Shown: positions 12,576 through 25,059, counted from the stretch's first letter. The stretch: DNA of 64,000 nt from Gossypium raimondii (GCF_025698545.1 NC_068569.1:16926001-16990000); one strand, 5' to 3'. The notes: generated from the sequence alone by a model not told the origin. Program-made: numbers and translations.

Positions 12576-12699
12576 TTGTTTGGGTGGAGAGTGAAGAACC
12601 GGATTTGTTTGGGCGGGGTGAGCAGAGAAGTATTTGAGGAAGGGGAAAGGGAGGTGGGTGGGGTGCGTGTGGGTTGAAATGAAAAGGACTCACCAGCTT

Positions 12700-13235
12700 T
12701 ACTGTACTTTTAAATCTGCATATGCTCTAAATGCTATACATTGTATTCAATTTTTTAACTTAACATCCAAAGTTCATGCTTGCCCTCCTCTTTGATTTTC
12801 GTTTAAGGCAGGCAATTAACCAAAGAAGCAACCTTATCTTACTCAAACCCATCTCACCCCTTTGTAACGTAAGATGGCAGATTTTTCACTACATTTACCC
12901 CGCCTTCTAATAAATTATTAGATTATTTAGATAATAATTAATTTTTAAATTTTCTTATAATTTATTTTTAAAATAAATGAATTTTACATTTACATTACAG
13001 CCAACTCAACTTTGTATGTACTTATTTTCTAAATTGTAAATAATATTAATTATAATTATATTTTATTGATTATAGAAGTTAAATGTAATAATTGTTTAAC
13101 GTCTACCTTTCAACTTAAATCCATTTTAAATAGGTAAATTTTATAGTTGGTCATCCAACTTTTATAACTTTTTATTTTGGTCATCAAAAAATTAAAGTTT
13201 TCAAATATGGTATGTTTTCATTTGTCACCTACAGC
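12700..13235. other. Intergenic DNA flanking the Harbinger element
   Basis: AT-rich, with no gene. TTGGTCATC-type motifs near 13147-13190 and TCAATCATTTTAA near 23310 suggest the transposon landed in an older repeat, but exact boundaries were not resolved. Confidence 0.4.
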
Positions 13236-14488
13236 GTGTTTGGTTCGCTGTAATGGGTATGCGGTTACCCATCTATTATGCGCGCCCCACCCATTCCTGC
13301 GTTTGGTTCGGTGTAATGCCCTATTACGGGCTTATTACATTACGGACGTATTCGTGATATTCTCTGCTTGCTGGCCGATTTGCATTCCCTTCCAAAAACC
13401 ACGATTACCCTATTACGGACGTATTCCCGAAAACCTTTTCTGTTTTACCCTCGCCGAAATCGACCTCCACCCTCTCCCTCCCAACATCAATAGAAGTTGT
13501 TTCTGCAAAATCACCTCCACCCTCTCCCTCTCCCTCCCTCCCAAAATCGCCGCTCCCGTTTCACTTTCATCTTGGCATCTTTCGCCGACTCTACCGTCTC
13601 AAATCTCCGACCCAATTGTTTCGGCAAGTGGTTCTTCTCTTTTTAATTTCATCTCGGATTTTTATTTTCTTCCTCATGATTTTTAATTTATTGTAGCTTT
13701 TATTTTCTTTTTTAGCATTTTATTTGTTTATTCCCACCGGTTATTCCCACCGGCCGAATGTTGTTTATTTTTAGAACTGATTTGCTTGTTCTGTCGACCA
13801 AAAACAGATTTTTGTTCTTCAAATGCAAATAAACCCTGAAGAAAACCTTTCCAATTCAATCAAGGTAAACATTGTCTTCCCTAATCCCTTTTATGTTTTT
13901 AATGTTTCTGATGAAAGATTCAACATTTGTAGAAATTGAATCATGCATTCACCATTAACATGAGGTTTTAGAAAGTTTGATTCATCAAATTGAAACATGC
14001 AGTCACCTTTAATACTAATACGGTATTTTTTTTCTGAAAACTAAACTAGTTGAATTGAATCACGAATCATGCAATTCTGGCTTGAATCCAACTTTTCATT
14101 ATGAAAGCCTATGACTTTAACATGCTTCTTGTATAGAGTGAAGCTCATTGTGTTTGGTTTGAATTTAGATGGAAGATTGTTTTGAATCTGATATGCAGTC
14201 TATTGTTCTGCTGAAGTTTGTCTTATTTAGATGAGGGTGAAGTTTGTCTTATTTAGATGATTCTGATATGCATTCTAATGTGATTTCTTAGGTCAAATAT
14301 CTGTATGTTGTTTGACATGGCTTGCATTTGGATGTGTTCTTATTTAAATTTGAATGTGTTCTATTTTGACATGGCTTGCAGTCTAATGTGATTTCTTAGG
14401 TCAAATTTTCTTATTTAAATTTGAATGTGTTCTGTTTTGATGTTGTCAATATTTCTATCAGATCATCATGTTCTGTCATCCAGCTTTA

Positions 14489-17400
14489 ATTCTTGTAACA
14501 GCCTGATTTTTGACCCTAATCGGAACAGTAGTTTCGAGACCACAAATCCAAGTCTGAAAAAAAATATTTTAGTATTATTTTCTATGTCTGTGATATTTGA
14601 ATTTGATTGTGTGAAATTTTCATAAATTAATTTGACTATTTGTGTGTTTAATTTGATAAAAGGACTTAATCGCGTAAAATGCAAAAGTGGCTAGTTAATT
14701 GTTAAAGTACTTTATTGCTATGGTTTTTCTAATGTGGGGTCCTTATGTTGATATTATACCAAATAAATTATAAGTGGACTATTATAGACAAATGTTAGTG
14801 GATTTTAAATGAATAAATAAAGGTTAAAATAGTAAATTAGGTATTTATATGTATTAAATAAAATAAAGCATGAAAGTGGCCATGCATTTGGCTTTGTTTT
14901 GCCGAAAATTGAAGAACAAAGAACACCTTTGGTGTTTTAAACATTCGGCAGTTAGGAAGCTAAAATTTGGTATGTATTTTGCTTGGCTTTTGATAATTTT
15001 TACGTTTCTGAGATCGTTGCTTCGTATACTTTAAAACCCATGTCTTAATTTTGTGAATTGTGGATAATTTTGAAATGTGCCATTGATAAATGCTTGAGTT
15101 TTATGATGTTAATAGGTGGGAAATAAATATATGTTGTTAGATTTTCATGTTATAATTAGCAATTTTTGATAAAAATGTGTATTAAGGACTAAATTAAGAA
15201 AATATTAAATTGAGGGACTAGAATGTGAAATAAATGACATGCAAGGACCTATATGAGATTAGGAGTATTCGCCATACTATAGTAAAATTAATTTGGAATA
15301 TTTTGTGTTTTGTGTAAAAAGGACTAAATTGTGAAAATGTAAAATGTTAGGGTAAAATTGTAATTTTCCCATTTATGTGAATTTAGGCTAAAATTGATGG
15401 AATAATGTTTAAATAAGTTTAATTTGAATTTATTTAGATCAAGAATTAAAGAAGTCGAATTTGGATCGGGGAAAAACAAAAGTAGTCGAATAGTCGAACG
15501 TCTCCGTCTATATCCGAGGTAAGTCTATTAGCTATTTAATGATATTAAATTAGTATATATGTATGTATATCGATTACAGTTGTTGTTGAGCTTTAATTTG
15601 AAGTAACTTGATTGAATAAATTAGAATTATAAATGGTATATATATGTGTATGAAGTGTTCAATATATATATATATATATGCTTATATAAATTTTTGAATT
15701 AAGTTAAAGTAGGAATGCTATAAAAGTATATATATATATATATATATATATAAATATATAATGTATTAATATTTATATATGTATCTATATGAATATGTTC
15801 TGAATTTAATTGATTGTTTGAAGGTTATATATATATACACATAAGATTGAATATGAGAAAATAAACACATGTATAAATTCTTGCTTTGATAAAAGGTGCG
15901 TATTATACTCATGTATACATGGGTTTTCGAATATACATATATATATGTAAAAAAAACTTTGGGTTTTGATTAGTGATATGTATATTGTAATTGTATAGGT
16001 AATTTTTTTAAATAAGGTGATTATATGTGAGATGGAACATTTATATATATAATTAAGTATTGATTATATTATAAGATATGAATGTTAAGCATGTATGTAT
16101 AGTTTTGAATATGTATGGATGTACATAAATATGTTTTCATATTGAGCTTAGATACAAATATATATATATATATATATATATATTATGCTCGAATAGGTGT
16201 GTATACATAAGTACATGTAAATTATTTGTATTAAATTTAGTTATGTATATTTATATATACATGAATAAGTTGTGAACTTAGGTAAAGGCAAGAATGTGTA
16301 TATATAAATTCATATAGGTTCGAATATAAATAACATACTTGTATGGGCTTTTAATTTTATTTAAAAGGTATAAATGTTAAATATGTATACGGGAGTTTGA
16401 ATATATATCTATATGTACATTTGTGTACAAGTTTTTAGATTGAATTAAAGACATAAAAGTTTATGTTTTTATAAATGAGGTTGGAATATATATTTATATG
16501 ATTATAAGTTATTAGTACTTGAAGTGGATTGAAAATATGATTTGCAAACTCATTTATGTTTGAGCATGGACTACGGTGAATATGTATTTGCTGTTAATAA
16601 ATATTTGAGGAATTATTCTGTATATGAGAAATTAAGATTTTCAGGTTTTAAAACCTAGCAGATTAAGTGCCGGTGAACTGAATCAGGCTATAAGCCTAGC
16701 AAGCTAAGTGCCGGTGATTTGAATCAGGCTATAAGCCTAGCAGGCTAAGTGCCGGTGATCTGAATCAGACTATAAGCCTAGCAGGCTAAGTGCCGGTGAT
16801 CTGAATCAGGCTATAAGCCTAGCAGAGCTAAGTGTCGGTGATCTAAATCGGGCTTTAAGCCTAACAAGCTAAGTGCCAGTGAATCTGCTTTAAATTAAAT
16901 GATTATTTGCATTAGGTATATATATGATTTTGGTTATATGTAATGGATAAATATATGAACATTTGTTTCTAAGTATTTGATGAGCATATAAACGTTCAAT
17001 CTTTGTGTTTAGTGAGTATATATATATGTTGGTTATCATGAAATTGTTGGATATATATATATATATGTGTGTATGCACTCGACAAATGTGGATTATAGTA
17101 AAATATATATGTGCATTCGCACATGTGATTGATAAGTATAAGTATATGCTTTTGGCATATGTATTTGAATAATATATATATATATATATGCATTCGATGA
17201 AGTGCAAGCGATAAGCACTTATATGCATTTAGATATATGAAGGTGATAAATACATATATAAATTTAGTTATAATAAGTGTATATGCATTTGGAGCTAATA
17301 TTTGTTAAGCATATATGTATATAAGCATTCGGCTATTCATGTTTATGGTGAATTTACATTCGGTTTTAAGAGTTGATAATTAAGTATGCTTTTGACTATA

Positions 17401-18015
17401 TGTAATAGTTAACATATATAGTATTTGCGAATTCATTAAGTGTATCAGGAAATTACATAATTATTTTATAATTTCTGTTATGCTATAGACTTACTAAGCT
17501 ATAAAAGCTTACTTTGTTTGTTTATGTCTTTCTGATTTTTAGACTTAAGATAAAGCTTCAAGCTCGGGGATCGTCAGCAAGTTCATCACTCTATCTGCTG
17601 TCTCGGTATTAAACTATTTAAATTTTAACTTTGGCATGTACAGGCTAGATAAATGTTTTGGAAAATCGTACTTTGATATATTGTATATGAAATTAATAGC
17701 CATACGAAAATGGTTTATTTTCTTATGGTTTAACGGGATCAAAATGTTATGTTTTGTTTTAAAAAGGTTAAAGTAGAATTTATAATTATACTTACTTAAA
17801 ATTTGGCTAAGCTTAATATATTTCCATTTATATATATATACAATGCTTATATTTTGATTTAGAAATAGTTGATTTAAACATGTATTCAAACGAATTGCAT
17901 ATCAATGTTAAATTCTTGAATTCTATTGAACGTTTGTATTGAGGTGTGTTTTGTTCAGTAATACTTCGTAACCCTAGTCCGACGACGGATAAGGGTTAGG
18001 GGGTGTTACAATTCT
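14489..18015 (+). mobile_element. Solo LTR, Gypsy type, 5-bp target duplication ATTCT
   Basis: The LTR spans 14494-18010 (3517 bp). It starts TGTAACAG, ends GGGGGTGTTACA, and is flanked by perfect direct repeats ATTCT at 14489-14493 and 18011-18015. No gag, pol, primer-binding site or second LTR is present, so it is what remains after LTR-LTR recombination. The interior has many (TA)n runs (for example near 15729-15752, 16157-16184 and 17170-17188) and a 41-bp tandem array at 16651-16890. Its YIYIYI-type open frames are translated microsatellites. It sits inside the Harbinger transposon, so it inserted later. Confidence 0.88.
16651..16890 (+). repeat. 41-bp tandem repeat array in the solo LTR
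   Basis: About five and a half copies of a 41-bp unit containing CTAGCAGGCTAAGTGCCGGT and GAATCAGGCTATAAG. Copies differ by a few substitutions and one single-base insertion. No spacers separate the units, so it is a direct tandem array, not CRISPR. Confidence 0.9.
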
Positions 18016-18390
18016 AGTTTATTCTTGTGCTTTTCCTTTGCTGCATGGAACTGCAAGGTTTCAGTCCCATAAATTGAAAAAATAAATCTGTGACTTGTGT
18101 TAGGAAAATATGTGTTCACAGCTGTGCATGAACATGCCTTGATATTAGAAAGTTGTTTTTGTGTTTGTCATGAGATAATTTAGATTACACAGACATGTAC
18201 TGTGTTTGATAAATCTGTGTAGGCACTTTGATTGAGCAAAAATGTTGATGGATTTATTTTCTCTGTCTATAGGAAATGAAGCTCTCTGTAGCAAAAATGT
18301 TTTCTTTTGTGAACTATGTTGTACAAGTTTTATCTTATTGCATTATTTGACTAAATACGTGTATGTATGAGCCATTATCATTTCTATTAG

Positions 18391-18478
18391 GCAAGGAGTA
18401 CTTTCTTCATGGCTACGGTCCAATATATGCTCTTTCAGCTGATGTTGTTGCAAGTTTGGTTCCTCTAAGAAGCGACAG
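18391..18478 (+). pseudogene. Captured exon-like fragment of a beta-1,3-galactosyltransferase gene
   Basis: An 88-bp segment is bounded by AG (18389-18390) and GT (18479-18480). In one frame it encodes [20 protein letters not shown] and continues SLVPLRSD. This closely resembles the YFLH-YGP-Y-LSADVV-SLV stretch of the catalytic galactosyltransferase domain (GT31 family) of plant beta-1,3-galactosyltransferases. No further domain exons were recognised within several kilobases on either side. It lies inside the Harbinger element, between the solo LTR and the transposase, which suggests gene-fragment capture by the transposon. The alternative is that the element inserted next to a host gene remnant. 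The family match is from memory of the conserved block; the splice sites are inferred. Confidence 0.6.
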
Positions 18479-20045
18479 GTACTATTAAATCCATAGTTAT
18501 CTGTTAAATCGATTCCCTCTGTTCTTTATGTATCTTGTTGGCGTTTTGTCTATATTTGGGTCATAGATCTTGACTTGCTGACAATGTTGATTTTGTATCT
18601 TTCGCAACTATTTCGGCAAGAGATTATTGGAATGTTTCTTTGTTATTGAAATTTGGATTTTCATCTACTTTTCTTTTTCTTCTGTTTTATGGTTTTACCG
18701 AGTTTGCAGTGGCTGATTTCTCTTTTTTTAGCTCTGATTGATTTCTCTTTTGCAGCGGCTGACAATGCCTTTTTAATGTTGTTTATAGTGATTGATTTTG
18801 CTTTTACATCTACCCGTGTTTGTGCAAAGTGCTGTGTGAAGTGTATATGTTGGTGGTTTTAATCAAATAAGTTGGTTCTTTCACATGCCATATTCAATAT
18901 CTTGAATGGGATTCTTCAAATGATATGGGAGACTGCTTTGGGGAAATATATGAAGATTTAAGACAAAATTCAATTGTCGTGTCGTAGTTGATGCACGGCT
19001 TTCCTCTACATAACGGACTTTCAAAGTTAAACTATTTTATCTAGTTTTCATTTGGAGACCATGATATCTTTTTTAAATTATTTCAAAATATTTTTATACA
19101 ATGTAATTTTAAAGATAACTTATTATTGTTATTTAAATACTCGCTCTATTATTATTATTTGAATAAACTATTTTATCTAGTGCATTTTTCTATAATATTA
19201 TCTTAATTGATATTATAAATAATCTTATTAAATTTTATATTACTTAAAATTTATTAGTTGAGAAAATTTTAACAATATGATAAACAATCTAAATAAAGGG
19301 TAATTATATTATTATAGAAAATTTTAACAATATGATAAACAATATGATAAACCTTGTATACATTCGTAATTAATATTGTATTTAGTTAATTTCCAACAAT
19401 TAAGAACACCTTATAAACTTTGAATGTATTTAGTAGAGCGTAAAAATAGAAAGATTGAGCGTAAAAATAGAAAAAAAAATCTCAAAAGAGAAAATACATT
19501 CATTTTTCATCCATAATTAATGGAAACATTCTTCATCCCATGCTTAAGTTGTATTGGAAGATGAAAGGCAGTGACTTTACCTTTGATTAGGTGGGGATGA
19601 GAGCGTTAGAGATTAGTTGCTTGGATATCAACTATGAAGTCTGTTTTAACGTTATGATCCATATCACAATGTTTCTACCTCTTTATTTATTACAAGTATA
19701 ATTATATGTGGCATCGATTATAAAATAGTATTAATTTTAGATGATTGATAAAGAAATGAATTTCTTGTTGCAAATATATAGTTTTATTTCTATTTTGTAC
19801 TTTGTAATGATTCTAAATTTGTATTGTTCATTTTTTTATAGTGTGTTATTGCTTTCTCTTCTTCTTTGGATTGTTTGACTGCTTCCTCCGCCCCCAGTTG
19901 AGCGTCTTCTTTTCACACAATCACTGTAAGTTCTTTGGCAATTAAATTATTTAATTCTATTTTACTGTTATTGAAATTATGATTGGAGAAATGTGACCCT
20001 TTTACTACGATTTGACAATATGGAACACATTAATATCTTGCAGTA

Positions 20046-21431
20046 ATGGCTCGTCTGCCTTTAATTGCACAAAGTGTGAGGCGTAAAAGAATTGGTATTG
20101 CATTGACAATATGGTTGGAAATCTGTAGGATTGCGAGTTGGTTCTTACTTACATTGAGTGCCAGCCTTAGCCTACATAGACCAAGGATTAGGTCCTATAT
20201 TTTAGATTTTTATGCAAAACGGGATTATGTGAAAAGGCTTGTATATGCTAGTGACGAAACCTGTATTAAACAAGTTAGGATGAATAGATTTGCCTTTTTC
20301 AAACTATGTGAGATGTTACAAACGTTAGGGGGATTGAAGTCGTCAAGGCACATGCTTGTTGATGAGCAAGTGACAATGTTTTTACATATCATTTCCCATC
20401 ACCTTAAAAATCAAGTTATCAAGCATCACTTCAATAGGTTCGGAGAAACTGTTAGCAGATCATTTCATAGTGTTTTAAATGATATCATACGATTACAAGA
20501 TGTGTTATTTAAAAAGCCAGAGATAATTACAGCAGATTCTTCAGACACAATGTGGAAATGGTTTATGGTATTGGACTAAGTTTTATATATAGCTTGTACA
20601 TAATTTAGTTGATTTAGATTTAAATTTAGTATCCTAACTCAAGGTTTTATAACATGTGATATAGAATTGCTTAGGTGCTCTTGATGGAACCCACATCAAG
20701 ATTAGGGTTCCAACAGTTCATAAACCTAGATATCGAATGCGAAAAGGTGACATAGCAACAAATATGCTAGGTGTTTGTACACCTGAAATGCAATTTGTTT
20801 ATGTTCTTCCTGGTTGGGAAGGTTCTGTTGCTGATGGACGAGTTCTTCGAGATGCCATTAGTAGGAGACATGGACTAAAAGTTCATTATGGTAAAGTGGA
20901 TAGTTAGAGGACTTTGAATTATTCATTAAGATCAAACTTTTTTGGGGAATTAATCATTTTTTAAAAAAAATTATAGGTTGTTATTATCTAGTTGATGCTG
21001 GATACACAAATTGTGAGGGATTTCTTGCACCTTTTAGAGGACAATGATATCATTTGAATGAGTGGCGTCAGGGTTATCAGTCAAGTACTCCACAAGAATT
21101 TTTTAATATGAAACATGCCTCAGCACGTAATGTTATTGAAAGATGCTTTGGGTTATTAAAAATTAGATGGGGAATACTTAGGAGTCCATCATTCTATCCT
21201 GTAAGGGTGCACAATAGGATCATTATTGCATGTTGTTTGCTCCATAATTTTATTTGAACCCATATGAGTAGTGATCCTATTGAAGCAGGGGTGGGAGAAG
21301 GATTACCTAGTAATGTGGTAGATGACGATGAACCGAATATCGTCAATATTCATCCATCGGATGCTTAGGCTACCTGGAGGATGGAACTAGCCAACCAAAT
21401 ATTCGATGAATGGCAAGCATCTAGAAATTAG
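20046..21431 (+). pseudogene. PIF/Harbinger DDE transposase, disrupted by nonsense mutations
   Basis: Three exon-like segments can be read: 20046-20567, 20665-20890 and 20977-about 21431, with GT-AG borders that keep frame. The first contains an N-terminal helical region. The second carries GALDGTHIK (first catalytic Asp) and SVADGRVL (second Asp). The third carries ARNVIERCFGLLKIRWG (catalytic Glu) and CLLHNF. This order is that of nuclease-type DDE_4 transposases, related to the domesticated ALP1 and HARBI1. The reading frame is broken by TGA at 21045-21047, TGA at 21255-21257 and a TAG near 21366. The DDE residues themselves are intact. It lies 5' of the Myb-like partner in the same orientation. 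Confidence 0.88.
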
Positions 21432-21706
21432 TTAGGTTTAGAGAGAAAATGAGTTTGAATTAATTTGTTTATTTTATTTTATGTATCTAGTTTGTGAAAC
21501 TTTGGTGGTGTTTTTGTGTTTTTTGTATTGTACTAAACTTGTTGAATTATAATTTGATTTCTTTTCATTCATCATGTGTTATAATTTTATACAGTGTTGA
21601 GTTTTTTATTCATGATATTGAACTCAATTTTAATTTTATAAAGTGTTCCCCTTTTTATTCATGATATTAAACTTAATTTTAATTTATTTTTTTTCTTAAG
21701 ATAATT

Positions 21707-22762
21707 ATGTCAGGTGTTTCAGAATCAAATGTTTCTTCCCAAGCATCTCGAGGAACCAAAAGGAAATGAGTTCCAGAAGAAGATACAGCATTGGTTTCTT
21801 GCATGGTGGACTTGCACAATGTTGGAACATTTAATGCTGATACGGGGTTCAAAGCCGGCTATTTAAACGAGTTGGAAAAAATGTTAGAAAAGGCTTTACC
21901 CAATGCAATGTTGAAGTCTAGACCTAATATTGAGTCAAGGATTAGGTTACTAAAAAGGGATTGGTCGATCGTGTATGACATGCTTAATGGCCAAAACACA
22001 AGCGATTTTGGTTGGGATGATCATAGGCAGCTCGTTGTTGCTGAAGATGCTGTTTGAGACTCTTATTTAAAGGTAAGAATTAGTTCAAGTCTTTATTATC
22101 TTATTTTTACCAAACTTATAACTAATATGATTTCTTCATTTTTATAGAGTCATAAAGAAGTCGGTCAGTTCAGACATCGTAGTTTCCCTTACTACGACCA
22201 ACTTACTGCCATATACGCAAGAGATCGAGCGACTGGGAAAGATGCTCAAACAGCCACTGATGTTCTTGAAGAAATAAATGCTGAAGATGTACCTACTGTA
22301 GATATTAATGAAGAAAGAAACGAATACTATGACTGCGATGCTAATGTCTCTTTGGATGACATGGATGTTTCTACTACGGAGCCGCAACCAGATAGAAACC
22401 AAGGGGGTTCCTCATCTTCAAAGAGGAAAAAAAAGAATTCTGATGCAAGTGGTCATTTTTCTTCTTCAGTTCATGATGCTGCCACTTTATTGGTTGAAAA
22501 CATGCGGGCCATTGGCGAACTAATCAGTAAGAGTATTGCCTCCGATGTGGTAGTTCAACAATGGTCAGAAGAATTCCAGACCGTCCAAGAAAAAGCTACA
22601 AATTTATATCCAACCTTATGTGAAATAGAAGGTTTAACTGTGGATGAGTGGTTTCGAGCATTGAGTAAATTCCAGATCATTCAACTCAAATGCTCGTTTT
22701 CTTTAGTTTACCTTCTGATCTGCGGTTGGAATAGGTCAGAAGATTTCTTGCTGACCATTAAA
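21707..22762 (+). pseudogene. PIF/Harbinger Myb/SANT-like accessory protein, disrupted
   Basis: A frame starting at ATG 21707 encodes a Myb/SANT-like domain: DLHNVGTFNADTGFKAGYL, NELEKMLEKALP and KSRPNIESRIRLLKRDWSIV, then FGWDDHRQLVVAED. This is the Myb_DNA-bind_3 type found in plant Harbinger second proteins, which help bring the transposase to the element ends. A GT donor at 22073 and an AG acceptor before 22148 join a second exon with SHKEVGQFRHRSFPYYDQL, a basic SSSSKRKKKN run and a C-terminal helical region. Stops near 21767 and at about 22055, a frameshift near 22665-22670 and a further stop near 22728 disrupt it. It belongs to the same transposon as the upstream transposase. Confidence 0.85.
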
Positions 22763-23300
22763 AATTATGGTTTTGTTGATGATATTTTCGTAACTTTTTT
22801 TGTTTGTAATATTTGGGATGGTATGTCATTACAATGTTCTAACTTTTTGATGTGGCAAAACTGTATAACATATGGATTATGACATAAAATTTCATGAATT
22901 TCATTTAACTTTTATTAATATATGAAAATTATGTTTAATAATAATTACTTTAAATTATATTTTATAGTATTATATATTATGGTTTTAGTAAATTCATATA
23001 AGAATATTTATTAACAATTTTATTAAATTATATATTTTTTAAATTATATTTAATAACAATTATGTTAAAATATGATTAAATTATTTTTATTTATATTAAT
23101 AATCTTATTAAAATTTAATAACAATAACAATAATCATCTACCTAAAAAATTTCGCTAAGGGTATTCTAGTCATTTTAGTTTTTTCCTTATGCTATTACAC
23201 CTCTATTCTATTCAACCAAACACAAGAATACCATTACGCCTCTATTCCATTCCATTCAACCAAACAAAAGAATTATCTATTACGCATCTATTCCATTACA

Positions 23301-24029
23301 CTTATTTCAGTCAATCATTTTAATAAATTTTTATTTTAATCACTTATTTTTTAAGAAAAATAATTTTATGTAGACAATAGATTATGTTAGTCGGCTACAA
23401 AAATGAAACTCAAGTTTTCCTTCTAATACAATTTCTTTAAAACTCAAGTAATTCCGGAACTCACTAGAAAACCCCAAATATTCCTTTGTTTATAAAAAAT
23501 AAGATTAATTTTAAAAGGAGAAAATTAAAAAAAATTAAAAATAGAATGCTTTTTTTATGTAAAAACATTGGTAGTTACTTAGGTTTTTTTTTATGAAAAC
23601 TCAAGTAATTTTGAATAAAACCCCAAATTATTTCCTTTTTTACCGAAAAAAATAAAATTAAAATTAAAAAAAGGAAAAACTCAATGAAAAAAATAAGAAA
23701 CAAAATTTCCACACCAAATCAAAAAGAGTTTTTATTTGGTTGTAGGCTTCGGCTTCGGCGCATTTATTTGTGGGTTTACAATGTAGCAAAGGGACTTTAG
23801 TGTTTAACAACAATTATAGCAAACAAAAGTAATTACCAAACTATGTATAAAATAAAAAGGATTATGTCGCGATTTACCTTTCGATTTATACTAGCAATAT
23901 CTACAATTTATTCATAAACATTCTTTTATGATCTCATCACAAAAACTAGATTTAAAAAAAAAAAAACAAAGGCGAGGATCAATGATGATGATACTAATGA
24001 TCTTACACTAACCTTTGTAATCAACACAA
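23301..24029. other. AT-rich intergenic DNA
   Basis: No gene. There are A- and T-rich runs and two imperfect copies of an AACTCAAGTAATT segment near 23446 and 23599. Confidence 0.5.
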
Positions 24030-24195
24030 TCAATCGTCATTCACGATTTCACCAGGATCTTCAAAGTTAGAATCCTTAACATCAAAAACGTGTTTCTCAA
24101 CTCCGGCCCAAGTAAACTTCCCGCCATGACCACATTTCTTTGACAATCTATTCATTCCAGTACCAGATCTCTTATTTTTCCTCACATCCGACGGT
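24030..24195 (-). pseudogene. Unrecognised coding-like fragment
   Basis: On the minus strand about 55 codons read without interruption and end in TGA at 24030-24032. The protein contains NKRSGTGMNRLSKKCGHGGK, then FTWAG and an acidic end DSNFEDPGEIVNDD. The codon use and the glycine-rich basic then acidic layout look like a real C-terminal exon, but I cannot name the family and no start codon or upstream exon was found. It is most likely a gene fragment beside the LINE and LTR nest. Confidence 0.35.
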
Positions 24196-24439
24196 TTTCT
24201 AGGATTTTTTATTTTAGTGTTTACATTTTTTAATTTTATTTTTAGATTTAAAATTATTTTTCATTATAGTTTTTGAACCCAAAAGCTAAAGATGTTAAAA
24301 ACAAGTGATGATCAATGAAAATGCACCAAGTGTGGAGTTTTTCTCATATCATTGATGATGTAGCTATTGACGAATGATGTGGCCATTGTTTGAATGTTGA
24401 CTAGCATTGATAGTTAGAATTAACCTACACAAATTTATA

Positions 24440-24829
24440 TCCATTTTTTTTAATTCAAAAAACCATTTATTAAAATTCACAACTTCTTGTGCCACGACTA
24501 TGTTTTATGTAGTATTTTTGCCTGAGATAAAACTTACTTAGTTCTGAAAAATTAGCTTAACCATCAAAGGTCGCAATCTATAAACAATGGTCTTAGTAAT
24601 AATCTTATAAAGAATTGTACACAAACTTATCGATCTAAATTGATAAATTTTTTTCGGACTTTAGACCTTAGGTAGCAATACCAACAAAATTTTGTTTAGA
24701 TTAGGATCTAACAATTGACCCCCCAACGTCTACTTGACTAGCAAACAGACCAAAGGCCCAACAGTATCCCATTGAGATTGAAAAAAACTTCACCTGAAAC
24801 CCATCCACCTCAGGTGTTTTCAATGGAGA
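24440..24829 (-). pseudogene. LINE reverse transcriptase, 3' portion of a split copy
   Basis: Read on the minus strand, this continues the reverse transcriptase of the LINE at 28175-29265 across the solo LTR. The PEVDGFQVKFF block lies at the junction. Further on come degenerate equivalents of the FRPISLCNVLYKIITK and NR-RP-M regions and a final SFISGKNT-like block, interrupted by stops and frameshifts. Sequence recognisable as LINE ends near 24450, so the catalytic YxDD region and RNase H domain are missing. Confidence 0.7.
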
Positions 24830-25059
24830 TGTAACACCCCTAATTCGTATCCATCGCTGAAATAGAGTTACGGAGTATTATTAGAATTTACAGATCTAGT
24901 AAATAGACATTTCACATCATATAATATTCATATCAAAAGTCAATCATAAAGTTCCTTATATGAGCCATCGATGCCCAAAATACATGTTAGAAATAAGTCG
25001 GGACTAAACCGGGTGCTCAACAAATTTTTCAGAAAACATTACAATTTTTTAAAGGTGCA

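Larger units (their letters stand above)
13236..23300 (+). mobile_element. Decayed PIF/Harbinger DNA transposon
   Basis: A DDE_4-type transposase (20046-21431) and a downstream Myb/SANT-like gene (21707-22760), both on the plus strand, are the two-gene content typical of PIF/Harbinger elements. The left end has GTGTTTGGTTCGCTGTAATG at about 13236 and a second copy of the motif at about 13299. The right end has inverted counterparts (CCATTCAACCAAACAAAAG near 23253, and AACCAAACACAAG near 23214). These are inverted subterminal repeats of the GTTTGGTT-TGTAAT kind. Both ends have two overlapping copies, so terminal coordinates are approximate, and I could not confirm the 3-bp duplication. The element is enlarged by a 3.5-kb solo LTR (14494-18010) and carries an exon-like host gene piece (18391-18478). 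Confidence 0.75.

Noticed and set aside
12067..12677. Plus-strand frames opposite the WPP gene
   Set aside because: Antisense shadows of a GC-rich real gene.
13177..13686. 169-residue plus-strand frame
   Set aside because: It spans the transposon edge and its 5' leader; composition is low-complexity with no domain.
16651..16890. Regular direct repeats that might suggest a CRISPR array
   Set aside because: Units abut without unique spacers and the genome is a plant; it is an LTR tandem array.
16890..17228. 112-residue minus-strand frame rich in IYIYIY
   Set aside because: Translation of TA microsatellites in the solo LTR; no domain.
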